Shown here piece after piece: positions 7,858-14,881 of a DNA stretch of 25,026 bases; the first letter of the stretch is position 1; each line of letters begins with the position of its first letter. The DNA is from Chitinophagaceae bacterium. Its GTDB lineage: Bacteria > Bacteroidota > Bacteroidia > Chitinophagales > Chitinophagaceae. Made by a program: the position numbers and the translations under genes. The notes under the pieces were generated by a model. It ran no database searches and was not told the origin of the DNA. It worked only from the letters and a program-made list of their open reading frames with translations. Location: assembly GCA_947483345.1 (NCBI GenBank), contig CANKNL010000012.1, forward strand, positions 1 to 25,026, in the 5' to 3' direction.

Positions 7858-7941
7858 GCCCACGCACCAGCAGACCTCAACCCCAGCACTAAGTCTCCAC
7901 TGATTTTTCGGCACCCCAAACTTCAAAGCAGAAAAAAAATG

Positions 7942-7973
7942 AAGAAGAAAAAAGAAAGCCGCCTGACGGCGGC
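7942..7973 (-). terminator. Rho-independent terminator of the peptide export operon
   Basis: GCCGCC (7958-7963) and GGCGGC (7968-7973) form a perfect G+C stem with a 4-base loop. On the minus strand it is followed by TTTCTTTTTTCTTC. It lies 80 bases beyond the HlyD stop codon and closes the minus-strand operon. Confidence 0.8.
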
Positions 7974-8052
7974 CTTATTAAGCTTCTTTATTGCTATAAG
8001 CAGCAATTTCCTACTGTAATTAAGTTTGGGTTTAATTTTTTATTCCTCTCTA

Positions 8053-9345
8053 TTAATTATTTTTTATTACCGACCTCAGTTGATTCAACATCCTGTCGCT
8101 TAATTTTAAATCCTCTGTAATTATTTCAGCTTGTCCCGATAAGCCCTCATGGTATTGCACCAATTTTTTATAATTTGTTTGTAACCCATTTGGCAAAAGC
8201 ACTTTGGCAAGGTAACCGCTATCTGTAGGAATGTTTGAGATAAAATCCAACTTCCCGGTAATAGCACCATACTCTTGGAATGGGTAAGAAGGCAGTTTCA
8301 GTAAAACTTTTTGCCCCCGTTTTATTTTGCCAAAATTTTGTTGAGGGATATTTACCTCTACAAAATATTCGGTATTTTCAGGATTAATAAAGCAAACAGT
8401 CTGGTTGTTTTTTAATTGTTGATTCTCTTGCACAAAACCTGCAAAAGCAATCTTCCCTTCAATTGGCGCAACTAAGAGGTACTTTGTTTTCCACTCGTCT
8501 AATTGCGCTTTCAATGTATTTAATGCCTGCATAAATATTCCTTTCTGCTGGGCTATATCATTTTCCAATTGCAATATTTCTTTTTCTTTCTCATGCTGGC
8601 TGCTTTCATTACTTATAATTGCCGAAGATATTTGTGGAATAGTCAACGCTTTGCCAATGTATTTGCTTTTTTCGTTCCTGTAATCCAACGGCGATATTAC
8701 CTTATCCTCTTTTAAAGACTGATTAGCATCAAAAGTTTCTTTCGCCAATCCCAAATCTTCCACCTGCATTTCTTTTTGTTGTAGTAAATTGGCATGAAGC
8801 CTTTGCAGGTAAATCATGTCGTTTTGCAACATCGCTTTCCGTTTTAAATAATACCCGTTTTGAAGATATTGTTTAAATAAAATAAAACCTTGTGTAAAAG
8901 ATTGATAAGCCTGTTGGGCTTCTCCAAGGCTTTGGTAAGGCGCTAACAAATATCCTGTTACTATCTCCGCACTTCCTCTATTCATTAAAAGTTGCAACTC
9001 ATCAATAGTTTTCGAAAGAGACATAACTTCCACATGATTTGCCCTGCTTTCCATAAAGCCCAGTAATTCATTTTGCTTTACATATCTCCATTCGACAGCA
9101 TATAGTTTAATAAGCTTTCCTTCCGTTTTTGTTTTTACCTCTTTAGGTGCATTGATAGATGTCAGCATTGCATTCGCATGTACAACATCAGGGTAACTTA
9201 TAACGAATGTAGAAGCAATTAAACAGCCAATTATAATTAGGAATAAAGTAATCCCATTCCTTAAAATCCAGACAGGCCTGTAAGAAATTATTTCCTGTAC
9301 CTCGTTAGAAAGTAATCTTATTTCTTCATTTGATTCTGCTGGCAT
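8053..9345 (-). CDS. HlyD-family membrane fusion (adaptor) protein of peptide exporter
   Basis: 430 residues. A short cytosolic N-terminus is followed by one membrane helix at about 31-50 (GITLFLIIIGCLIASTFVIS). The periplasmic part has a biotinyl/lipoyl-like half (INAPKEVKTKTEGKLIKLYAVEWRYVKQNELLGFMES). A long coiled-coil hairpin follows (about 110-285, Gln/Glu/Leu-rich), then the second lipoyl half (LLVAPIEGKIAFAGFVQENQQL) and a beta-barrel C-terminus (QKVLLKLPSYPFQEYGAITGKL). This is the HlyD/CvaA architecture that links an inner-membrane ABC exporter to an outer-membrane channel. It starts 18 bases after the ABC gene, so the two form a pair. No TolC-like gene is in the window, so the outer-membrane channel is presumably shared from elsewhere. 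A terminator follows. Confidence 0.92.
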   Translation of the reverse strand: MPAESNEEIRLLSNEVQEIISYRPVWILRNGITLFLIIIGCLIASTFVISYPDVVHANAMLTSINAPKEVKTKTEGKLIKLYAVEWRYVKQNELLGFMESRANHVEVMSLSKTIDELQLLMNRGSAEIVTGYLLAPYQSLGEAQQAYQSFTQGFILFKQYLQNGYYLKRKAMLQNDMIYLQRLHANLLQQKEMQVEDLGLAKETFDANQSLKEDKVISPLDYRNEKSKYIGKALTIPQISSAIISNESSQHEKEKEILQLENDIAQQKGIFMQALNTLKAQLDEWKTKYLLVAPIEGKIAFAGFVQENQQLKNNQTVCFINPENTEYFVEVNIPQQNFGKIKRGQKVLLKLPSYPFQEYGAITGKLDFISNIPTDSGYLAKVLLPNGLQTNYKKLVQYHEGLSGQAEIITEDLKLSDRMLNQLRSVIKNN

Positions 9346-9363
9346 AATCTTGTTTTAAGCTTG

Positions 9364-11589
9364 TTAATCTCCCAACTCTAATTGATTTTTAACAAGTGTA
9401 TAATATTCACCCCTTAAGCTTGTTAATTCATTATGGGTGCCTCTTTCTGTAATCATTCCGTTGTTCAACACTACAATCTGATCGGCATTCTTTACGGTAC
9501 TTAAGCGGTGGGCAACAACAATAACAGTCTTGTTTTCAAAAAAAGCTACCAGGTTTTTCATAATCACCGTTTCGTTATTGGCATCTAAACTATTTGTTGC
9601 TTCATCAAAAAATATATAATCGGGGTTTTTGCAAACAGCCCTTGCAATAAGTATACATTGCTTTTGACCCGCACTTATTCCAATACCTTCAGCACCAATT
9701 TTTGTATTAAAGCCAAGCGGCAGGCTTTCAATAAATTCTAAAATATTGGCAATGGTTGCAGCCTCTTTTAATTTTACAGTGTTAATGATTTCATCGCCTA
9801 TTGCAATATTTGCTGCAATACTATCGCTAAACATAAAACTTTCCTGCATTACCACGCCAATACTTTTCCGCCACGCCCTGTGGCTCAGATTTACAATATC
9901 ATTTCCGCCAACCTTTACATTGCCCTTATAAGTTTCATAGAACTTTAATAATAATTTTAAAAGAGTGGTTTTGCCACTTCCGCTTGTTCCAACAATTGCA
10001 GTTGTTTTACCCTGTGGTATAGTTAAATTTATATCTTTTAAAACTGCTTCATTGCCAGCACCGGGGTAAGTAAATGAAACATTCACCAGATCAATCGTTT
10101 TATTCGTTGGCAAAACTTTGCTCAGTTCTCCTCCACTACTTCCCCCATGTAGGACCGAGAGGGCTTCTTCGTCTTTTAGTTGATGAATCTCATTCAATCT
10201 GTCTAAACTTATTTTAGCTAACTGCCAGCTTTGTACAAAATTTATCATTTGCTCAATAGGGCTGTTAAGTTGGCCAATTATATATTGTATGGCCAACATA
10301 CCGCCCAAAGTCATTTGCCCGTTTACCACTGCCGTTGCTGCTAAAAAAGTAATGATTATATTTTTCCCCTCATTAATAAAGAAAGCACCCGTTTGCTGCC
10401 ATTGGTTTAATGCCAACCCCTTCATCCCAAGTTTAAATGTCTTTGCCTGTAGCCGTTCCCATTCCCACCGTTTGAGTTTTTCGCAGCCGTGCAGCTTAAT
10501 TTCTTGCATGCCTTGTACTATTTGTATAGTTTTGCTTTGCTCGGTTGCTGCAATATCAAACTGCCTGTAATCAAGTTGTCTACGTTTCTTAAGAAAAATA
10601 ATTATCCATAAAATATACAGTACACTGGCTGCAATAAAAATTAAAAAGATAGGTAAATTGTATATTCCCAACACCACAGAAAATATAACCAGGTTAAAAA
10701 CAGAAAACAAAGTAGTAAGCGATGTACCGGTAAGAAAATTTTGTATGCGGCTGTGGTCATTCATACGTTGCATAATGTCGCCGGTCTTTTTACTGTCAAA
10801 GTAACTAACAGGCAGTTTCATCAGCTTAATTAAAAAATCGGTAAGTATATTTATATTTATGCGGCTGCTTATATGGTAGAGAATCCAAGCCTTTATAAAA
10901 TCCACCGAAAGCCGGCCGGCAAATAAAGCCAGCTGCGCAAAAAGTATAATGGTAATAAAATGTATGTTGCCAGTATTTATACCGGTATCTACAATGCTTT
11001 GGGTAAGGAATGGAAAGATCAATTGCAACAGACTGCCCAGTAATAAACCCAAAATAAGATGCACAATTAATTTTTTATACGGGTACAGGTATTTTACTAA
11101 GTTCCCAAACCCTTTATTATTGCCGGTCTCCGTATAATTGTCATCATACTCATTAGTATAAAAAGCAGGAGTGGGTTCTAATAAAAGGGCAATCCCGCAG
11201 TTTTCGTTATTGTTATTATTGCTAAACCAATGTTGCTCAAATTCTTTTTGTTTATACTTTATAAGGCTCTTACCAGGATCAGCAATAAAGTATTCTTCTT
11301 TTTTAATTTTATACAATACCACAAAATGATTTTGCCCCCAATGCAAAATGCAGGGCAGTTTTGCTTCATTTAACTCTGTAATATTTAATTGCACCGCTTG
11401 TGTACGGTAACCAATTTTTTCTGCCGTATCACAAATACCAAGAATATTTACACCTTCTTTGCCAATCTCCGTTAACTCTCTAATTTTTTCTAAACTGAAA
11501 TAACGGCCGTGGTATTTACTTACCATGTAAAGGCATGTAGGACCGCAGTCCATCTGGTTTTGCTGAATAAGGAAGGGAAAGATTGGCAT
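9364..11589 (-). CDS. C39 peptidase-containing ABC exporter for double-glycine peptides
   Basis: 741 residues from the ATG at 11587-11589; a GTG three codons upstream is possible, but the family normally begins this close to the peptidase motif. The N-terminal C39 domain has the catalytic Cys15 in MDCGPTCL, His88 in NHFVVLY and Asp104 in ADPGK, so leader cleavage after Gly-Gly should work. A six-helix transmembrane domain spans about 170-450. The ATPase domain has Walker A GTSGSGKTT, a variant signature ISAGQKQ, Walker B YIFFDEATNSLD and the switch His in AHRLS. The protein both trims and exports peptides, as LagD/CvaB-type transporters do. Its obvious substrates are the two Gly-Gly precursors encoded upstream at 13120 and 14579. 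It is followed at 18 bases by its HlyD partner. Confidence 0.95.
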   Translation of the reverse strand: MPIFPFLIQQNQMDCGPTCLYMVSKYHGRYFSLEKIRELTEIGKEGVNILGICDTAEKIGYRTQAVQLNITELNEAKLPCILHWGQNHFVVLYKIKKEEYFIADPGKSLIKYKQKEFEQHWFSNNNNNENCGIALLLEPTPAFYTNEYDDNYTETGNNKGFGNLVKYLYPYKKLIVHLILGLLLGSLLQLIFPFLTQSIVDTGINTGNIHFITIILFAQLALFAGRLSVDFIKAWILYHISSRININILTDFLIKLMKLPVSYFDSKKTGDIMQRMNDHSRIQNFLTGTSLTTLFSVFNLVIFSVVLGIYNLPIFLIFIAASVLYILWIIIFLKKRRQLDYRQFDIAATEQSKTIQIVQGMQEIKLHGCEKLKRWEWERLQAKTFKLGMKGLALNQWQQTGAFFINEGKNIIITFLAATAVVNGQMTLGGMLAIQYIIGQLNSPIEQMINFVQSWQLAKISLDRLNEIHQLKDEEALSVLHGGSSGGELSKVLPTNKTIDLVNVSFTYPGAGNEAVLKDINLTIPQGKTTAIVGTSGSGKTTLLKLLLKFYETYKGNVKVGGNDIVNLSHRAWRKSIGVVMQESFMFSDSIAANIAIGDEIINTVKLKEAATIANILEFIESLPLGFNTKIGAEGIGISAGQKQCILIARAVCKNPDYIFFDEATNSLDANNETVIMKNLVAFFENKTVIVVAHRLSTVKNADQIVVLNNGMITERGTHNELTSLRGEYYTLVKNQLELGD

Positions 11590-11658
11590 TAAGCGCACGC
11601 ATTTTGAACAATTACTAATTCTTTCTTACACATTTTATAGTTTTTCTTTTTCGAAATT

Positions 11659-13029
11659 TTACCGATTAATCTTTTCTAGTAAAGAGTTAATAATATTTTT
11701 AGTTTCTTTTGCTGATGGCAAAGGCCCATCTAACATCGCTATTTTATAATCCTTGGTAATAATAATTGTCCTTGGAATTACTTCGATTGAGTATGCTGTC
11801 AATTTTAATTTGTCAATTATATATTCTGTTTCATGCATTTTCCCCTTTTCAATTAAATATTTTTTCCAAGCCTTATTATTGTTATCAATAGAAAGAGAGA
11901 TAAAAACTAAATTGCTATTATCTTTATATTTTTGTTTAAGGCTATCTAAAAAAGGGAACTCCTCTATACAAGGTAAACACCATGTTGCCCACAAATCAAT
12001 AAAAATAGTTTTACCCTTATACTTACTCAAGGATACTACTTCGCCATTATAATTCACCATATCAAAATCTATTGCATCATCTCCTATATTGAATTGTATA
12101 ACTTTTTTAAATGCTGCTAAAAGATATGATTGATAATCTTTCTGAATTATCTTTTTAATTTCATATTCAATATTGGAATTATCATCTTTTTTATTAATTT
12201 CCTTTATTTTTTGAAACAATACTTTTGCATTTAACCATTGTTGAACAAGCTCAAATTGGTTGGTTTTATTTGTATTTCGTTTTAAAATTTCCGAAAGGAT
12301 AACTCTATAAACTGCTATTTTAAGAAAATCTGCATTAATGAAATTTTTACAATAATATCTTAAATAGGGGCCAATTATTTTCTTACTGCCTTTTCTAAAC
12401 TGCAGAGCCGAATCCTCTGAAAACTTATGCATATAAGGGAAATAAAAATCTACATATATTAAACTATTGATTAAATCGGCTTTTATACGAGCTTTTTCTA
12501 ATAGTTTGATTTTTGGGGGGACATTTTTAAAAGAATCTAAAAATATTCTTCTGTTTTTGGCTTTTAAAATAATTAGATTAATAGTTTCTGTTAAAGTTGC
12601 TTTTATATTATCGCCTGCTTCTAAAAATGAACCAGCTTTAGGAAACGGTGTAGACTTGAGGTACTCATTTATTTTTGCATTTTTTCCATAGAAAGTAGAG
12701 TTATCGGAATTATTGTAATCAATATTCATGAATAAACTATCACCAGGAGAAAGGTATAAGATATTTCTTCCTATTCTATAATAATTTGGCTTGAGTAGTT
12801 TAAAAGAAATTGAAAAATTTCCTGTACTATCAATCAAAAGCAATCTCAATGAGTCTGGTAATTTCAGGTCTTTCAGTTCCGACATCTCTTCAACCTGAAT
12901 TTCATTTTTTGCATTTATTATTTTACCATTTAAATATACATTTTTGCCAGAAGTTTGGCAATGGACATGAAAATTTACAAATGTAGAGAGGACCATTATA
13001 ATACTGATTTGCTTTAAATAAGTCTTCAT
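11659..13029 (-). CDS. TlpA-like thioredoxin-fold protein 1, secreted
   Basis: 456 residues with an N-terminal hydrophobic signal (about 1-24, ISIIMVLSTFVNFHVHC). Cys24 is not in a good lipobox, so lipidation is uncertain. A long poorly conserved N-terminal domain (about 30-310) resembles the beta-rich domain often fused to TlpA in Bacteroidota. A TlpA/AhpC-like domain at about 315-456 carries WATWCLPC (Cys351, Cys354) and the cis-Pro loop EVIPRTIII. Such proteins are periplasmic thiol-disulfide reductases or isomerases. It lies 90 bases downstream of the precursor at 13120 and 69 bases upstream of the exporter, which points to maturation of its cysteine-rich peptide (inference). The DNA is very A+T-rich: the 60 bases from 12121 have 11 G+C, against 25 in the 60 bases from 3301. 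Confidence 0.85.
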   Translation of the reverse strand: MKTYLKQISIIMVLSTFVNFHVHCQTSGKNVYLNGKIINAKNEIQVEEMSELKDLKLPDSLRLLLIDSTGNFSISFKLLKPNYYRIGRNILYLSPGDSLFMNIDYNNSDNSTFYGKNAKINEYLKSTPFPKAGSFLEAGDNIKATLTETINLIILKAKNRRIFLDSFKNVPPKIKLLEKARIKADLINSLIYVDFYFPYMHKFSEDSALQFRKGSKKIIGPYLRYYCKNFINADFLKIAVYRVILSEILKRNTNKTNQFELVQQWLNAKVLFQKIKEINKKDDNSNIEYEIKKIIQKDYQSYLLAAFKKVIQFNIGDDAIDFDMVNYNGEVVSLSKYKGKTIFIDLWATWCLPCIEEFPFLDSLKQKYKDNSNLVFISLSIDNNNKAWKKYLIEKGKMHETEYIIDKLKLTAYSIEVIPRTIIITKDYKIAMLDGPLPSAKETKNIINSLLEKINR

Positions 13030-13080
13030 ACTTTGTTCAATTTTCTTTAATGCTTTTTAATAACTAAATTGATTTAATAA

Positions 13081-13107
13081 TGTAGGCTCAGTACAACTAA
13101 GCCTACA
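13081..13107 (-). terminator. Hairpin between precursor 1 and TlpA-like gene 1 (possible attenuator)
   Basis: TGTAGGCT (13081-13088) and AGCCTACA (13100-13107) are exact inverted copies. As minus-strand RNA the stem extends to 12 bp with one G-U pair and a 3-base loop. The following sequence is A+T-rich but has no long U-run, so it may be an mRNA-stabilising 3' hairpin or a partial terminator rather than a full stop. Confidence 0.55.
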
Positions 13108-13119
13108 ATTATTTTTGAT

Positions 13120-13296
13120 CTATGCACGTACACATGCTCTACCAGTGGTCTTATCATCGCAAGTTATAACTTGTGATGTGCTGCATTTGTGATCCTGGTT
13201 ACCGCAATCAGTGTCAGCTAGACATCCACAACTTGCACCTCCTGGTGCAGTTCCACCAATTACTTTTTTCATTTCATCTCTTGATAATGTTTTCAT
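13120..13296 (-). CDS. Double-glycine-leader, six-cysteine secreted peptide precursor 1 (58 aa)
   Basis: Start ATG at 13294-13296, stop TAG at 13120-13122. The leader is MKTLSRDEMKKVIGG (residues 1-15), a double-glycine leader of the LSRDEMKKVxGG type seen in Bacteroidota peptide precursors. Cleavage after Gly15 would release a 43-residue peptide starting TAPGGASCGC, with six Cys at 23, 25, 31, 38, 46 and 55. It is Asp/Thr/Ser-rich with no hydrophobic stretch, so a disulfide-laced soluble peptide is likely. Lanthionine is unlikely because no synthetase is nearby. Its leader is almost identical to that of the precursor at 14579, while the core is unrelated. It is preceded by the duplicated block at 13321-13403. 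Bioactivity (bacteriocin, signal or other) is not known from sequence. Confidence 0.88.
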   Translation of the reverse strand: MKTLSRDEMKKVIGGTAPGGASCGCLADTDCGNQDHKCSTSQVITCDDKTTGRACVRA

Positions 13297-13320
13297 TTTA
13301 TAAAATTTAAAAAATTATGA

Positions 13321-13403
13321 TGCAGCAGTTGCAAACTACATCGTTAAGTTGGTTTATTCAGAGGCAACTATTTATGCCATGCATTGCACAAATCCCTGAA
13401 TTA
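13321..13403 (-). promoter_or_regulatory. Duplicated upstream block, copy 1 (promoter or structured leader)
   Basis: 83 bases matching 14800-14881 with five substitutions and one single-base gap. It starts exactly at the TAA stop of the upstream gene and ends about 25 bases before the precursor ATG. On the minus strand it holds TTTG followed 18 bases later by TAGTTG, similar to Bacteroidota -33/-7 boxes. It also holds the dyad ATGCAT (13379-13384) and a 6-bp hairpin (13325-13339). It is probably the promoter/5' leader of precursor 1. Confidence 0.7.
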
Positions 13404-14513
13404 CTTTTTGAGATTTTTTTTGAGTATTTCAAGCAATACTTTTTCTTCATCTTCCCAACTACTAAATTTTATTATCCCATTTGGGTCAATTAAATATAAG
13501 GACGGTATCGGTTTATTACCGAATTTATTACTCAAGTCTGCATTTCCAAACACATTGTTCCAATTCATATTCAAGTCGGTTATTTTTTTTATAAATGCAG
13601 TTGAATCTTTATCACATGAAACGGAAATCATTTCTAAATCATCAACTTTATAATCCTTCCTTATTTTTTTTAACATCGGTATTTCCGCAAGGCAAGGCGC
13701 ACACCAAGTTGCCCAGAAGCTCATTAAAACATACTTACCTTTAAGTTTGCTCAATGAGATGACATTTCCCCTGTAATCAGTTGCAACAAATGAAGGTGAG
13801 GTTTCCCCTGATTTGATAAAAAGGTTCCCTTCGATTAATTGTTTAAGATTTTTGCCTTCAAAACTTTCTTTAAATTTAACTGGAAAAGCTGCATTAAATA
13901 TCTCGTATAATTCAAGTTGATTTGTTCTTAAAAGTTCATTGACTATATTTAATCGAAAAAACCAAAAATAAAAATATTTATTACCCCTTACTTTTATATA
14001 TTCCATTGCTTTAAGTGCCAATTCTCTTGATGAATTATTATAGTTTTTTACATTTGCATCGTTTTTTAAAAGATTATACTGATTAGAAAAATACGATTTC
14101 GCTTCAAATTCTTTTTTGCAATATTCTTTTAAATCCAAAAATTCTTTACAATTACCTACATCAATCCCATTTTTTATAATATTATTGGATAATGATTTTT
14201 GTGCTGAATCTGGAGCTGTAAAAATTATATGTCCTGTTTTTGAATTGATCAATAGCCTTAACCAACTGTTATCAGTTTCATATAAAATTGATAATGTCCC
14301 GTATGTAGCGAATAAATTTCGTTTTATTATTGTAATATTATTTTTAAAAATTACATCTATCAATTTTTGCTCTAATCCGTCATCAAAGAATATTTTTATA
14401 TTTTTTGTATCTAGTTTTTTGGAGAATTGAATTTTGAAATTTGTACTATCATTTGCTTTTATATTTTGTATGAACAGTAAATAAAAGACAGCAATATTCA
14501 ATATCTTATACAT
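13401..14513 (-). CDS. TlpA-like thioredoxin-fold protein 2, secreted
   Basis: 370 residues with a signal peptide at about 1-20 (ILNIAVFYLLFIQNIKA). The N-terminal region of about 210 residues shows no family I recognise. The C-terminal TlpA/AhpC domain (about 235-370) has GETSPSFVATDYRGNVISLS, the redox motif WATWCAPC (Cys271, Cys274) and the cis-Pro loop KPIPSLYLID. It is a predicted periplasmic thiol-disulfide oxidoreductase. Compared with the gene at 11659 it is shorter and the N-terminal domains do not align well, but the position is the same: each TlpA-like gene follows a six-Cys precursor. A strong terminator lies between precursor 2 and this gene, so its expression is probably lower than that of the peptide. 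A+T-rich like its neighbours. The stop codon is the first triplet of the duplicated block. Confidence 0.85.
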   Translation of the reverse strand: MYKILNIAVFYLLFIQNIKANDSTNFKIQFSKKLDTKNIKIFFDDGLEQKLIDVIFKNNITIIKRNLFATYGTLSILYETDNSWLRLLINSKTGHIIFTAPDSAQKSLSNNIIKNGIDVGNCKEFLDLKEYCKKEFEAKSYFSNQYNLLKNDANVKNYNNSSRELALKAMEYIKVRGNKYFYFWFFRLNIVNELLRTNQLELYEIFNAAFPVKFKESFEGKNLKQLIEGNLFIKSGETSPSFVATDYRGNVISLSKLKGKYVLMSFWATWCAPCLAEIPMLKKIRKDYKVDDLEMISVSCDKDSTAFIKKITDLNMNWNNVFGNADLSNKFGNKPIPSLYLIDPNGIIKFSSWEDEEKVLLEILKKNLKK

Positions 14514-14533
14514 ATCAATGTGGTTTTAAATTT

Positions 14534-14572
14534 CTAAAAAAAGAAGTTGCCTAAAATAGGCAACTTCTTTAA
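14534..14572 (-). terminator. Strong intrinsic terminator after precursor 2
   Basis: A perfect 13-bp stem (14541-14553 with 14557-14569, arm AAGAAGTTGCCTA) with a 3-base loop is followed on the minus strand by a run of seven T. It sits within 10 bases of the precursor 2 stop, so most transcripts should end here, giving abundant short precursor mRNA. Confidence 0.85.
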
Positions 14573-14578
14573 GCAATC

Positions 14579-14776
14579 TTAATAACATGAGCTTGCACCT
14601 GAAATAGAACAATCACAAGTGTTGGCAGTAGTATTGCCAATAACGACTGTGTTTTTTGTACAGGTTCCTGTACTTTCCCCAACTTTATAACACGCTGATT
14701 TGCATGTAATGCCTCCTTCATCAGGTGCAGTTCCACCCATTACTTTTTTCATTTCATCTCTTGATAAATGTTTCAT
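14579..14776 (-). CDS. Double-glycine-leader, six-cysteine secreted peptide precursor 2 (65 aa)
   Basis: The leader MKHLSRDEMKKVMGG (1-15) differs from that of precursor 1 at only two residues, and the next three, TAP, are also shared. Cleavage after Gly15 would give a 50-residue peptide with six Cys at 25, 29, 39, 54, 56 and 64, rich in Thr, Ser, Gly and Asn and ending SSCY. The Cys spacing differs from precursor 1, so the folds need not match. The C39 ABC exporter at 9364 is the expected protease and transporter. A VKOR-DsbA protein upstream and TlpA-like proteins downstream fit oxidative folding after export (inference). The family resembles the Bacteroidota double-glycine natural-product precursors. 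It is preceded by copy 2 of the duplicated block and followed by a strong terminator. Confidence 0.9.
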   Translation of the reverse strand: MKHLSRDEMKKVMGGTAPDEGGITCKSACYKVGESTGTCTKNTVVIGNTTANTCDCSISGASSCY

Positions 14777-14799
14777 AATAAATAAATTTTAAAATTTAA

Positions 14800-14881
14800 T
14801 GCAGCAGTTGCAACTGCATCGTTAAGTTGGTTGATCCAGAGGCAACTATTTATGCCGTGCACTGCACAAATCCCTGAATTA
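14800..14881 (-). promoter_or_regulatory. Duplicated upstream block, copy 2 (promoter or structured leader)
   Basis: 82 bases matching 13321-13403. It begins at the TAA stop of the DsbA-like gene and ends 23 bases before the precursor 2 ATG. It holds GTGCAC (14857-14862), where copy 1 has ATGCAT: two changes that keep the dyad. It also holds a 14-base perfect palindrome (14804-14817), where copy 1 keeps pairing through a U-G wobble. It probably drives precursor 2. Confidence 0.7.

Larger units (their letters stand above)
7540..8052. other. Gene-free stretch at the downstream edge of the peptide island
   Basis: No convincing gene. A 94-codon frame on the minus strand (7926-7642) has a composition unlike a real protein (Cys-, Trp- and Lys-rich fragments, no domain) and is largely made of the inverted repeat at 7792-7857. 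The stretch holds that repeat, a small AACTGC/GCAGTT hairpin at 7614-7631 and the island terminator at 7942-7973. It may be a decayed mobile or repeated element. Confidence 0.5.

Noticed and set aside
7642..7926. 94-codon minus-strand frame at the island edge
   Set aside because: Composition is not protein-like, there is no domain, and much of it is the 7792-7857 inverted repeat; treated as non-coding.
14579..14776. Lanthipeptide precursor
   Set aside because: Ser/Thr and Cys are present, but no LanB/C/M/KC-type enzyme is encoded nearby; disulfide machinery is, so disulfides are the simpler reading.
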